A stretch of 64,000 nt of DNA from Prunella strophiata (lineage: Eukaryota; Chordata; Aves; Passeriformes; Prunellidae): contig JAZBQD010000021.1 of NCBI GenBank assembly GCA_036583965.1, forward strand, positions 20,365,620-20,429,619, written 5' to 3'. A model generated the notes under the pieces. The model saw nothing but the letters and a program-made list of their open reading frames with translations, had not been told where the DNA came from and searched no databases. Both the position numbers and the translations under genes were made by a program. Shown piece after piece: positions 39,095 through 49,770 of the stretch. Position 1 is the first letter of the stretch. Each line of letters opens with the position of its first letter.

Positions 39095-39112
39095 TTTTTT
39101 TTTTTTTTTTTT
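39095..39112. repeat. T18 homopolymer
   Basis: 18 consecutive T before GGAGTTCC. Confidence 0.95.
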
Positions 39113-40460
39113 GGAGTTCCTAATTACACATCCTTTCATTTCACATCCCGATATTGAGGGCAGCACCGTATTTCCAAGCCTTTGGGGACTCGCTGCCTCC
39201 GGATCGTGGTGAATTTTTTAGAGGGTAACATCTCCCTTCTTGACTCTCTGATTCTTCCCCATGCCTGTGACACAGTTTCAGCAGCTTTATGCTGCTCTAA
39301 AGGTAAATTATTCGAGACTGTTTCTATCCTGCAAAGCTGTCAGTCTCTCAAAAATAATTACAGAGCCAGCTCCCTCCAGCCTTTGCTTCCCCGAGCCTGG
39401 AGCCACCCCACCGTGACACCCTGCAAACACCCACACCCTCAGTGAGGACCCAAAGCCCATCACCCAAACCAGGACCACCTTAACGTTCCTCTCACAGCAA
39501 ATCCAACACAGCACGAGAGCAAAGGAGATGCCTTCTCCCTGGGAAAACATCCCTCCCCTCACACACAGCAGAGACAAAGCTGCTTTTACACACACTACAA
39601 AGTTTTCTAGCCTTTCCATTCTCCAAGTCAGGAAATTTCATTACATGGCATTTCAGCCACATACAAACCCAGTACCAGCACAGACACACTTGCACCTAAC
39701 AGCAAAATAAATATTTCAGTGTTTCCACAAGATATCCAGTGTTGTAACCTTTGGTTTCCGACTCCAAACGCTAACATACAATCAATACCCTGCTCCTGCC
39801 ACTGCAGTAATTCACAGCGGAAGGTTTATTTTAAAAACACTCATCGGGTAAGTTTGGTTTTCTTCAAGACAGGGGAAGAAAGGCTGCCTCCAGATTTGGA
39901 GAGGATAAATAATTCAATGCCTGAATGCCAAGGGCAGTGTGCACACATCCATATGGCAGGGACAATGCAGACAGTAAGATATGCTGCACATCACCACCCT
40001 GACAGTGCCTTCAACCCTGACCTAGAAAAAAACATCACTTTCTTATGACTCCAGCAGCCAGCTCCCTCCCTGGCGCTGGGGCACCGTGAGGAAGTGCCTG
40101 CCAACCCCTCGGCCTTCCCGGGCTGCAGCTCCAGCCTCTGCCCACTGCAGCTCCACGGGCACCAGCCGCGTGCCTTCCCCGCGCCGTGAGCTGCAGGAGA
40201 CAGGAATGAACCCGGAGATGGAGGGTTCAGGTGTCCTCTCTGGGAGCTCACGCTTTCCCAGCCAACGCTGAGAGGGGCAGGAGAAGCCAGGATGGTTCCT
40301 CAGAGGTGAGGTCTGGGCAGAGGTCAGTGGGGCACCAAGGGAGGAGGAGCAGAGGGAGCAGGGACGCTGCTTCTGCCTAGAGCCGGCACCCACCGGAGCC
40401 CTGCAGGGGCTGCTGAGCCATAGGGCTCCCTCGAGGGACAGGGGACCACGTGGGTCATGC

Positions 40461-40785
40461 TGGAAAGACACATGACCATGGAGATCCCACTGGACATACA
40501 CACGACCAGCAGGACCGTGTTGGATGGACACAGGACCCAACAGACCGTGTTGGACAGACACAGAAATACAAAGACCGCGCTGGACAGACACAGAACCAAA
40601 CCAATCACGTTGGATGGACACAAAGGTCCCACTGCATGGACACAAGACCATGTAGGCCATGTAGGATGGACACAAAGGTCCCACTGCATGGACACAAGAC
40701 TATGTAGACCATGTAGGATGGACACAAGATCACTTAAATCATATTGGATGGACACAGGGCCATGTAGATCCCACTGGATGAACCA
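40461..40785. repeat. Minisatellite, 30-bp period, about 12 units
   Basis: The motif TGGAYRGACAC recurs at 40461, 40491, 40521, 40551, 40581, 40611, 40633, 40663, 40685, 40715, 40745 and 40775, that is every 30 bp, with two units shortened to 22 bp. A 30+22-bp pair is repeated almost exactly (40611-40662 and 40663-40714). Because 30 is a multiple of three, long frames stay open on both strands (162 codons plus, 178 and 213 codons minus); they are not genes. Confidence 0.92.
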
Positions 40786-40790
40786 CACAG

Positions 40791-43480
40791 AAGACCACCT
40801 CTTCCCCCACAGAAGGAAAGAGCTGCTCACCAGAGAAACCATCCCTTCTATCTTCCACACCCCCCATGGACATCAAGTCTGCAGCCACACTCATTTCACA
40901 CTCCCAAAATTAGCCACCACATATCACCCTGCCTCACTGTCCTAGTTTGATGATCTGATCATTTCACAACATCTTACAACTTGAAGAAAACATTAGAATC
41001 AAGACAAAGAATCCTGGAGCCCAAAATACCTGATATAATTAACTGCACCTTCTCACATGATTATTTTCTTTCCTGACCCCAATTATTCCTTCACTTTATT
41101 AAAGAAAACTCAAATACAGAGCAACATTAACACCCAAAGAGTCACATAAACAGAAAAAAAGTCTGAGGGCACCATTACAAACAGACTTAATGGAACTCCA
41201 AGATTGGAAATGGATCTTGAAAGCTGTCAGATCAAAGCAAGATCTTTCTCGTGTAAGGACTGCATTACCCTCGGAGCCACAGAGCTAATACCATCTATAA
41301 AAATATTTTGCTCAAATAAGTGAAGAACAGCAGCGTTTCATCTGTCAAAAGGTGCGAGGCTTTTATGGGATTAGCCATTCCACATGCATGCATAAAAATT
41401 AGAGCAGATTTTTAAAAGCCCCCAGCTCAGCTGACAGAGACTCCACAGCCCAATGTGCACCCTCTCTCTTCACATGCGCTCCATGCCCAGCAGATTTTTC
41501 ACTGTTATTAGCATTTAAGCTTCTTTTTACTTTTTTCCCCCCTTGCTCTCATAAAAGATTACAAATTGGCATCACCCATAAGCAGCCTCAGCTGAAGCAC
41601 CACCACCCAGACTCAGAGAAATTAAGATTTTTAAATACCCAACAGTTGCCTGAGAAAATACACCAGAAAACACCAGTTCTCACACAGGAAAGCTTAAAAA
41701 GTGGAGTAGAATGTGCTCAAAACCAGCCTCCAGACCACGGGCGCTGACAGCTTCCCACCCCCCTTCCCAGCAGGATTCCAAAGGCAGCGTTTTGCCCAGA
41801 TTTTAAGGCTGCACAAACCTGCTTAGGACGCTTGTGATTTGAAATAATTGCCTACACAAGCTTTCCCTTAACGTTGATGGGAGTATTTTTTATGGCCGTG
41901 CATCGGTGGCACACAAATTACGTAACACTTGGCTGAGAACCCTCCGAAAAAGCAGCTCTGTGCCGCTAATCCCTCACGCAGGAAGGAGGAAAATATTTAA
42001 AAGCTGCATACAAATCATTCCTGTGAGTGTCGTGCAGACTGGTTTAAATTAGATGGGGTAAAAATATATGTGAGCTGATCACGAAACACTGGAATCTTTG
42101 CTATGGAGACACCGGCTCCTCTCCGCAGCCTTTTACAACCGAAATACAGGGAATTCTCCCCAGCAGTGCAAGGAGCACACAAGCACCTTTACTAGAGCTC
42201 ATCAAGGAAATACGAGGAGAATAACAACCCCCATGTAAATATTTTCCAGTATTATTTGCTTTGCTGTACTGAAAAGCAGCAGTACCTGCCACTACTTGCT
42301 CTGGGTCTACCACCATTAAATCTTAATACCCAGGAGGAATTTCAATCCGTAAGGCAACTGCTGAGCCTGAAATTCAGGTACAGGCCAGGAAGAGGGGCAG
42401 ACCTCCTCAGAAAGCCGTCACTCCATAATTTTACAAAATGTAATTAACCAGCTCCGGCCCTGTGCCTTTGCTTCCCTAGGAGAAGGATTTCTTCATCAAG
42501 TAATTAGCCTGTCCCAGTTAAGACTCAAGTCACCATACAACATATTTTCCCCAAAACAAAGCCACATGCACTATTTTTAAAAAAATATTGCCATTTCCTC
42601 ACAGCCACTTAAATCTCTTCCCAGCTTTTGGCTTAGTCACTGCCTGGATCTAAAACTCAGTGAAACCAACCCACCACTGTGGGAGCCGCTAAAACCCTGG
42701 GTTTATTCCTACACTGGAGACACTCCATCATTCCAGAGCACTGCCTCCTTTTAATGTATAGAAAAGCTGGAAGGTAAGGGAGAAAAAACCTCTTAGTACT
42801 TCAAACACATGTCCAAAAGCCACAACATAAAGACAAAGAGGACAGATTAAACGCTGTAAAGACACACTCGTCGGGAACCTTCCTTTGAAGTGTCTGCAGG
42901 AAACACTGTCATCACGCAGCCATGTTACAATTACACAGTTAAAATAATCAGCACCAGTTGTAAGTAGCCCATCTGGTTCCCTGGAAAGGGAACACTGCTG
43001 GTACAGTATTGATTAACACGACGAGTCTCACTGACCCCAGAGAAATGCATTTGTCTGCTCTGCTGAGCAGCGGAAGAACGCGGCACGACGCCGCGCTACG
43101 CTTGGCTTTGTTCACAAGCATTTGGGGGGACTTAGTCCATTAAAACACGAGTGGGAAATAAAATAATCTTATCAGGTTACCTACCACACACGAAGGAAGA
43201 AATTAAGCCAAAGGGTTTTTGCTCTGGGGCGTTTTTTTAGCATTTCCTCCCCCATCCAAACCCAGCCCTCAAACTGGACAATCTGCAGGTTTAAGTCTGA
43301 GAAAATGCTGTTGCAACACCATAAAAACAAAAAAAGCTGCCCATGGAAAAAAAAAATTAGCTCACTCTGAACCATGTTTTTTATGAAATGGAGAAACAGA
43401 CAAGAGTTCATTTCTAAAAGCAGAAGCAAAACTGAGCAGCAGAACCAAGTGTGGAACACGAAACACAACATCTCCAGTTT
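40791..43480. other. Repeat-free AT-rich stretch
   Basis: No CR1, homopolymer longer than 10 or tandem repeat is seen over about 2.7 kb. Scattered CpGs persist, for example at 41880-42080 and 43070-43115. It is a fair candidate for conserved non-coding regulatory DNA, but this needs alignment. Confidence 0.45.
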
Positions 43481-45039
43481 CCAGCCAGTCGCAGCAGCCA
43501 GCGCCGACATGGCCGGGGCTCCTCAGCCACTATTTACAACAGGAACGAGGCGAAAAAGCCTTGGGAGCCGAGATCTCGCTGTGCTTTCCAAGCCCAGCGC
43601 GTTGTTTGCCGCACGGGCAGCTCGTTCTGCTGCGAGTTTGGCACAGCGAGCCCTCGCTCTGACTCAGCCAGCCCGGGGTGACACAAGCCCCGGCTCGCCG
43701 CACGGGCTCACAGCAGAGCCCTTCTCCAGGCTGGATGTGCCCCGGCAGGTCCGGCGAGCTGTCCCGGGGCTCCGCAGAGCCCCCGAGCGGCTCGCCCGGA
43801 GCCCCCTCCCCAGGCAGACCCTGCCTGCCCACAGAAAACAGGTCACGGAGCTCTGGAAGCAAACGCCAGACTTTCCCTGCCCACAGCATGTTCCAAACCC
43901 CTCCGCAGCCAGCTCAGGCTACTCCAACCTGGAATCTGCCAGAAAATCCAGCCTGTGAAAACGCCAACTTTTCCCGGTTTTAAGCTAATCAAGTTAAATA
44001 TTGAGCTCCTGGCAGGGCATACACAAAGAATGTATCGGTGCTGTTGGGAAACATGTGAGAGTTTATCTCCTTTTCCCTCTCCATGACTCCGTGGAGTGGT
44101 TTTCCCCCACAGAAAAAGGAAATAATTGGAGTCATTATATAAAAATGTTCCATTTTATGAACAAAACAAAGAAAGGAGAAATACACCAAACTCCAAGTTC
44201 CTTAAATTTCTATAAATTTCAGGAAAGCACACAGCCGCTACAAGGCAGCACAGATGTTTTCACCTAAAAATCTTTGCCTACAGAGAGGGTAAAAATGATG
44301 TGTGTACCCCATTTCAGAAGCCATCTCAGGAGGGAATTTTGCTTCAAGAGCTGCCTGGAATTCGCTCTCTGCCTATAGAGCCGTGTCCCCAGTGGTGAGA
44401 GAGCACTTTGTGTACAAAACCAGGAGGGGGGAGGAACCCTTTCCTGCAACTGGATATCAAAACAGATCCCCAAGCCCGGAGGAGAAGCCAAGCCGTAAAC
44501 ACACGGCCCCTGTGCCTCAATGAAGGGCCCGTTCTGAGCCGCACACCCCGCACAGCTGCTCCCTCTGGGAAAGGGCAGAGGGCACCGAGGGCTCGGCTCA
44601 TCCCGGCTCCCTCCGAGGTCATTTGCCTTTCTAAACACGAATCCATCCCCAGGCCTGGGGGAGGCTCGTCCTGGGCTGCAGCTGTTTGGGCTTTTTTTTT
44701 TTTTTTTTTTTTTTTTTCCCTCTCTTCCTTTCTGCTAAGGGGCAAAGGTGTCGAGCAGCCCCTCCCCGGCACACAAAGGCTCCTCGGAGGACAGAGACAC
44801 GGAGCGATTTAAAGATTAAACTGGGAAATAAATAAAAGCGGCGGGGCTGGGGCCGGCTGGGCTCGGTGCGGCCCCGGCCCTGCGCACACACAGGCAGGGC
44901 TAACGCCTACCCGGGGATGATGAAATGGGAAACGGAAATTACCATTTCAGACAACTTTTGGTATTGTTCCTCCCAGCGCAGCGCTCACCCCAAAAACGCA
45001 TTTCCCCCCCTCCCCGCACCTCTGCGAAAAAAACATCCC
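43481..45039. other. GC-rising stretch before the leftward CpG island
   Basis: A CpG patch at about 43490-43830 includes an AP-1-like TGACTCAGC at 43660. A T26 tract is at 44692-44717. Open frames of 119-194 codons in this stretch look like GC-composition artefacts. Confidence 0.5.
44692..44717. repeat. T26 homopolymer
   Basis: 26 consecutive T, followed by CCCTCTCTTCC. Confidence 0.95.
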
Positions 45040-45592
45040 CACCCCAAAAACCGGGGTCCGGAGAGCGGCGGGGGGGGCCCGGGCTGCGGGCTCGACACGG
45101 AGCTGCGAGTTCCGCCCACGGCTGCCCCCGAGCCTGCGCACCCCAAAACACCGGCCAGCCCCGGGCCGTGTCCGCGGCCCCTCCGAGCCGCCACCCCCCC
45201 CCCGTGCCCCTCTCTCGGCAGCCCCTCCCCACCCCCGGTGCCCCCCAACAGCCCCTCACCTCCTTCGCCGCCCCCCCAAAATCCCAACGTCCTCTTCCCA
45301 CCCGCGCTGCGGCGCTTCCTCCCCTCGAGCCGACCCCGCGCCGCCCCCACCCCACCCCGCACCGGGTCCCACCTCCTGCCGCTACCGGTGCCCCCCGCTC
45401 CATCCCCCACCCCGTCCCGGTGCCCCCCCTTCGACCTCGGCCCCCCCCCGCTCCAGGTGCCTCTGCCGGTGCCCCCCCGGGCCGCGCAGCCCCTCTCTCC
45501 GGGACCCCCCTCGGCCCCTGTGCCCTCCGCCCCTTGTCTCCAGCGCCCCGGTGCCCCCCCCGCGCCACCCGCCCGCCGCCCCCGGCGCTTAC

Positions 45593-45760
45593 CGGCACTC
45601 GGCGCTCAGCGGGCCAAGGGCAGCCCCGCGGCGGAGCGAGGCCTGCGGCTCGGCCGGCCCCGCCGCATAGAGGGGGCGCTGCGGGGGCTGCGGGGCGGTT
45701 TTTGGGGGTGCGGGGGTCGCGGGGTCCGGCCCTAGCGCGGGGGGGCGCGCGCCGTGGCGG
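45593..45760 (-). other. ANKRD11: Predicted 5' non-coding exon 1 of ANKRD11
   Basis: On the minus strand a strong donor CCG|GTAAGC lies at 45593/45592. Upstream of it, within about 170 bp, the CCAAT boxes place a likely start site, though the 5' limit given here is approximate. In known vertebrate ANKRD11 the first exons are untranslated and GC-rich, which fits. I cannot verify the transcript from sequence alone. Alternatives are another leftward transcript, such as a promoter-divergent non-coding RNA. Confidence 0.5.
45671..45680 (+). promoter_or_regulatory. CTCF-like core motif
   Basis: AGGGGGCGCT matches the core half of the CTCF consensus exactly, but the five bases before it match poorly. 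It lies inside the predicted ANKRD11 exon 1, a common place for CTCF near promoters. It may be chance in G-rich DNA. Confidence 0.3.
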
Positions 45761-45794
45761 CTCCGGGCCGCGCGCTCCATCCCCCGCGCGCCGC

Positions 45795-45842
45795 TGAGAC
45801 GCCGCCGCTCATTGGCCCGATGAGACGGCGCCGCTCATTGGC
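45795..45842 (-). promoter_or_regulatory. Duplicated CCAAT-box module (two units, 26-bp period)
   Basis: A 22-bp unit at 45795-45816 recurs at 45821-45842 with one mismatch. Each carries ATTGG, that is CCAAT on the minus strand, at 45811-45815 and 45837-45841. Two NF-Y sites in the same orientation 26 bp apart fit a promoter whose start site is some 60-100 bp to the left, near 45720-45770. Confidence 0.65.
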
Positions 45843-45963
45843 GGGCGCGGCGCTCCGGGGTGGGGGGAGGAGCCGCAGCACCCCCCCCCTCCCACCCCGG
45901 CGGCGCGCGGGGGGTGACGGGAGCACGGCGGCGCGCGAACGTGTCCCGGCGGCGCCGCCGCCC

Positions 45964-45968
45964 ATTGG
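45964..45968 (-). promoter_or_regulatory. Third minus-strand CCAAT box
   Basis: ATTGG on the plus strand at 45964-45968, the same orientation as the duplicated pair, next to GC boxes at about 45995-46020. It strengthens the case for a leftward promoter but may be a distal NF-Y site. Confidence 0.5.
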
Positions 45969-46884
45969 CCGCGCGAGCCGGGCGGCGCTTCCGGGGCGGG
46001 GCCTGCGGGGGGGCGGGGCCTGCAGGGGTGGGGGGGCCGGGGACCCCCCGCGAGCGGGACCAGAACCGGGAACGAGCTCGGAACCGGCACCGGAACCGGG
46101 ATAGGCCCCACAGGAACCTGCTGAGCTAAGCCCCGGGACCGGGCCCGCCGCGCTGCCCCGGCATTGCGGCATCACCGGAACGGGCGCTCCCCGGTTGGCA
46201 GTGGCACCGGGCGGTTGTCAGTACTGCCGGTGTTGGCACTTGGGGCACCGGCGTACCCGAAAATCGGTGTTGGGACAAGGCGCGGGTGTGGGGGACGCGC
46301 CGGGGGTGCCGGGGCACCCCTGCTCTGCGGGTTCCGCCGCTGTCCCCGCGCCACACGGGCCCGGCGCTCGGCTCCCGGTCCGGGCCCCGTTCCTCCGTCA
46401 CATCCTCATGAAGGCTCCCGGTGCCGTGCGTGCCGTGGCGCTCCGAAGCGTGAAGCCGCTGCCCGGCAGGACAGTGAGGGGTGACACAGCTGCCAGGGCC
46501 GGGGGACAGCGGTGCTCTGCCAGCCCGGGGGATCCCCCTGGAGAGCACCGAGACAGCGACAGGACAGGGACAGCGACAGGGCCAGGCTGGGGCAGCTGCT
46601 CGCTGCTGACACGCCAGCTTTGGGCCTCTTTTCTCCGATCCTCTCAAATGCTGATCACACAACACCACAACGCTTGTGTGCAGTTTTTATGGGCAGGGTG
46701 GTGCCTCCTAAAAGAACGTTCTAAGCATCTCCTGAACAGGTCATTCCTGCTGGATGGTGTCAGTCATTCCTTCCCGCTCCCGGAGCGCTCAGGGAGTGAC
46801 TGGACGGGACGTGGCACTGCTCGGCTCTGGCTGACAAGGTTGGGTTGTCATCTGATTGATGGCAGGCTGGGATCCACGGCTCAG

Positions 46885-47095
46885 GCTGGGAAGGAATTTT
46901 TCCCTGTGAGGGTGGGCAGGCCCTGGCATAGGGTGCCCAGAGCAGCTGTGGCTGCCCCTGGATCCCTGGCAGTGCCCAAGGCCAGGCTGGATGGGGCTTG
47001 GAGCAGCCTGGGACAGTGGGAGGTGTCCCTGCCATGGCAGGGGTGGGAACTGGGATGGGACTTTGAGGCTCATCCAGCCCAAAGCATTGCCCTGT
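46885..47095 (+). mobile_element. CR1 LINE fragment, plus orientation
   Basis: GGGAAGGAATTTTTCCCTGTGAGG, GGCCAGGCTGGATGGGGCTTG, GTGTCCCTGCCATGGCAGGG and the diverged tail CATCCAGCCCAAAGCATTG. Confidence 0.92.
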
Positions 47096-48990
47096 TGTGC
47101 TGTGTGTATGTACTTTGTACCACAGCCTACTGCCCCAGCCCTTCCGTGCCACCATGGCAGCAGTTCCAGGGAGGAATCCATCCGAATCCCGTGGAGCAGG
47201 TCCCAGCCCTGGTGTGGGTGGCAGAGCTGTGTCACCACCACGTGTTGTTTTGGTTGCCAGGATGGGGAAGCCTGGAGGCAGCAGCTCTGCCCATGACCTC
47301 ATCTGGAATATTCCTGGTTTTTAACCCCTCTCTGCCAGGAGTGGGGCTGTAATCAGGATCTCTTTTGGCATGTGCAGGGCCATCTCTTGGTGGCACACTT
47401 GGCAGCCTGAGGGACAGCTCTCACGTGCTGGGGGTGCCACAGGCCCCCAGGAGGAGAAATCCCTGTGCTGGGCTCAGCAGGAAGGAGTGGCTCAGGAGCA
47501 CGTGGCCGGCTCTGCTGTTAAATAACAGCAGGAGAGAGGTTTATTCTGAGCCTGCTAAGCTGGTCCTGTGTTCCACTTAGGCTTAGTCTTTTTATCTCTA
47601 CCCATCTTCTTCCTCTGTAAGACCTACTAAACCAGTGAAAAGAAAGGGGTTGGGGTTTTTCTGGCTTCCTTTCCATTAAGCTTCTTGTCACAGCTCCCTG
47701 CAAACGCTGCAGGTGAGTGTTGGCCCCTGAGCAGAGGAGAAGGGAAATACATGTTTTCATTTCCTAAATATAGTCCTCTGTAACTGCTTCCTTGACAACC
47801 TTGAATGTCATCCAGGTCAGAGATCCAGTGCTGGGGAGGAAGTTAAACCCTTTCTGTGTCACCCTGACCTTTTTCTATTTGAACACAACAGCCTGGTTCA
47901 GGGAGGAACTTTCAAGTACTTAGAGAAGGAAAGCTGACAGCAGGAATGGGAGGATTATTTCCTTGGGGGCTGTTCTGCTGGTTTTCTGGGTGAGACTTGT
48001 GTGATGGGGATGTTTAACCTGCCTGGCCTTGTTACCCTGGGCTGGCTTCTGCTCCTTAACTGCAATACTTAAGACAAAAAAAAATTACAGTCAATTGTTG
48101 AGCACCTTTGTCCTTTGATAAAGGTTGTAAGCTCTTAAATCCTAAAATAAAACAAATACCCTGGTGCTGAGGAGGAAAGAGAACATTGTGTGAGGGCAGG
48201 GAAATTAGGCCGCTTGGGGAATGTGCTTGCAGGCCTATTTCTGTCTGTCCCAGCGAGCTAAAAGGACACTGCCTTTGGGGACAGAGCTCCTGACCCTGCA
48301 CTCCTTGCTCTGCCACTGCTCCCTGGCTCACTCTGGAGATGGCACCTGTGTCAGCCCCTCACCTGCTCCAGCAACCTGTGGGTGACCAAACTCACCTCAG
48401 TCCTGTGAGGGAAGGAACCATCATGCCAATCCTGAAGTCAAAAATTCCTGGGCTGTGCCACTGTGGGTGCAGGTCCCTGCTGATTCAGCTCCTCACAGGA
48501 TGGAGGGATGGGAATCTATCTTTAATAAATGAAACAAGGTAGGATTTATGGCTGGCACAGGGTAAACCCTGAGTGACCAGTCAGGTGCCAACATCACAGA
48601 GGCCAAGAGAATAAAACTTTAGAAGAGCTTTGATTAGGAAAACCTTTCCTTTAAGCTTGGCTCATGTTTTAATTAATGTCATCTATTAACATTTTGAAGA
48701 GAAATGGGTTTGGCAAACCAAGCAGCCATTTGGGAAGGCAGTGAGGAGTACAGCTGCTGTACTGCAGCAGGAACCTCCCTGGCTCTGTACAGACACAGTT
48801 TTACTAAATAAAGCTACTTTCAACCATCCTTGCATTTCTTTGCTGCTGTTGTTGTTAAGGACACTCAGGCTTGTTCCACCTGTGATACCATAAAGAAATG
48901 TGTGTTTTCACCTGCTTTACAGTGTGGTGGCTGCTCAGAGCTCCGTGAGATGTAATTAAGGCTAAGTTCATAGAACAGCTCTCTCATATT

Positions 48991-49135
48991 CAAATCTGTG
49001 TTGTTTTGAAGGTCTTAACTCCCTGGCACAGCTTGTTTGCCCCCAAATCTGTGTGTTTTGAAGGTTTAACTCCCTGGCACAGCTTGTTTGCCCCCAAATC
49101 TGTGTGTTTTGCAGGTTTAACTCCTTGGTGCAGGC
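48991..49135. repeat. Tandem repeat, 51-53-bp units, about 2.7 copies
   Basis: CAAATCTGTG begins units at 48991, 49044 and 49095, each followed by GTTTTG, AGGT and TTAACTCC. The first two copies also share CTGGCACAGCTTGTTTGCCC. Confidence 0.92.
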
Positions 49136-49539
49136 CCACTGAGCACCCGGTTGAGTCCCAGTGAAGCACCAGGACTGCGATCAGGACAGGCAGAGCCCTG
49201 TGCCTCCAGAGCAGCAGCATTTTTGGATCCCTCAAAGCTGAGAGCTGCTGTTGGGGTGGATAAAGTCTGTCTGCAAGGCTCCCTGCAGGATTTACTTACG
49301 CCTGTTGAAGAGTGGTCCGTGGAGCTTTGTCCCTGGTGCATCCGCAGAGGATGGATTTGGGGGAAGTGCTCTCCTGCTGCTGGGTAAACGCCTGGTATTG
49401 ATGTTCCAGGTGTGAACTCATGACAGCCCGGCTCTAATTACTGTTTTTATCATTCCTAATGACAGGCTTTAGGTTTCCAGGCTGCTTATGGATTTCAGGA
49501 GTGTGGAGTGACAGTTGCTCACTCGGAGCTTAGTGACCT

Positions 49540-49770
49540 CCTCCGGTCTGCGGGCTTTGGAGATGGCTTCAGCCACCTCCCGCACACAGATGGACTCCCG
49601 GCCCCTCGGAGCCCCGCTCCCTCCAGCAGCTCCCCGGGGAGCGCACTCCCGCAGAGTGCTCTGAGTCACAGCCAGCCATCTCCCTCCCCCTGCCCTGCCC
49701 CTTTCCCCTGCCACTCTCGGAGCGTTGCTCCCTCTTCCCCGAGTTAGCTTTTCCGGAGGCTCCTAAGCCC
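49540..49770. promoter_or_regulatory. GC/CpG-enriched intergenic patch
   Basis: About 230 bp with several CpGs (CTCCGGTCTGCGGGC, CCCCGGGGAGCGCACTCCCG) and an AP-1-like TGAGTCAC near 49664. Possible enhancer or minor promoter between the two islands. Confidence 0.35.

Larger units (their letters stand above)
36691..40440. other. Unique intronic sequence; purine-rich block and GATA pair
   Basis: A purine-rich stretch spans about 37460-37690. A T18 tract lies at 39095-39112. Two GATA motifs are at 38952 and 38961 next to a GC box. No exon recognised. Confidence 0.5.
1..45592 (-). other. ANKRD11: Probable first (5'-UTR) intron of ANKRD11, non-coding
   Basis: I find no exon with family similarity on either strand. 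The content is unique DNA with 16 CR1 fragments, homopolymer tracts and small tandem repeats, listed separately. The assignment rests on the leftward promoter at 45.6 kb, its donor, and the conserved ANKRD11-SPG7 neighbourhood; the next exon lies to the left of the window or is unrecognised within it. Mammalian ANKRD11 has very long introns at this position. Confidence 0.5.
45040..46560 (-). promoter_or_regulatory. ANKRD11: CpG island, probable ANKRD11 promoter region firing leftwards
   Basis: About 1.5 kb of very high GC with dense CpG. It holds minus-strand CCAAT boxes, GC boxes (GGGGCGGGGCC near 45995 and 46010) and a minus-strand splice donor, so transcription appears to run to the left. 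The identification as ANKRD11 is an inference: in mammals ANKRD11 is the head-to-head neighbour of SPG7 and starts with non-coding exons. No ANKRD11 coding sequence lies in the window to confirm it. Confidence 0.6.

Noticed and set aside
40043..40945. Open frames of 213, 178 and 162 codons with 10-residue repeats
   Set aside because: They are translations of the 30-bp minisatellite on both strands; period divisible by three keeps them open.
44866..45797. Two overlapping 289- and 290-codon proline/arginine-rich open frames
   Set aside because: They lie in the GC-rich island in two frames at once with matching frames on the other strand; stop codons are rare in such DNA. No domain and no conserved start context.
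46195..47352. 385-codon plus-strand open frame
   Set aside because: It starts in the CpG island and runs straight through a CR1 fragment (46885-47095), so it is a composition artefact.
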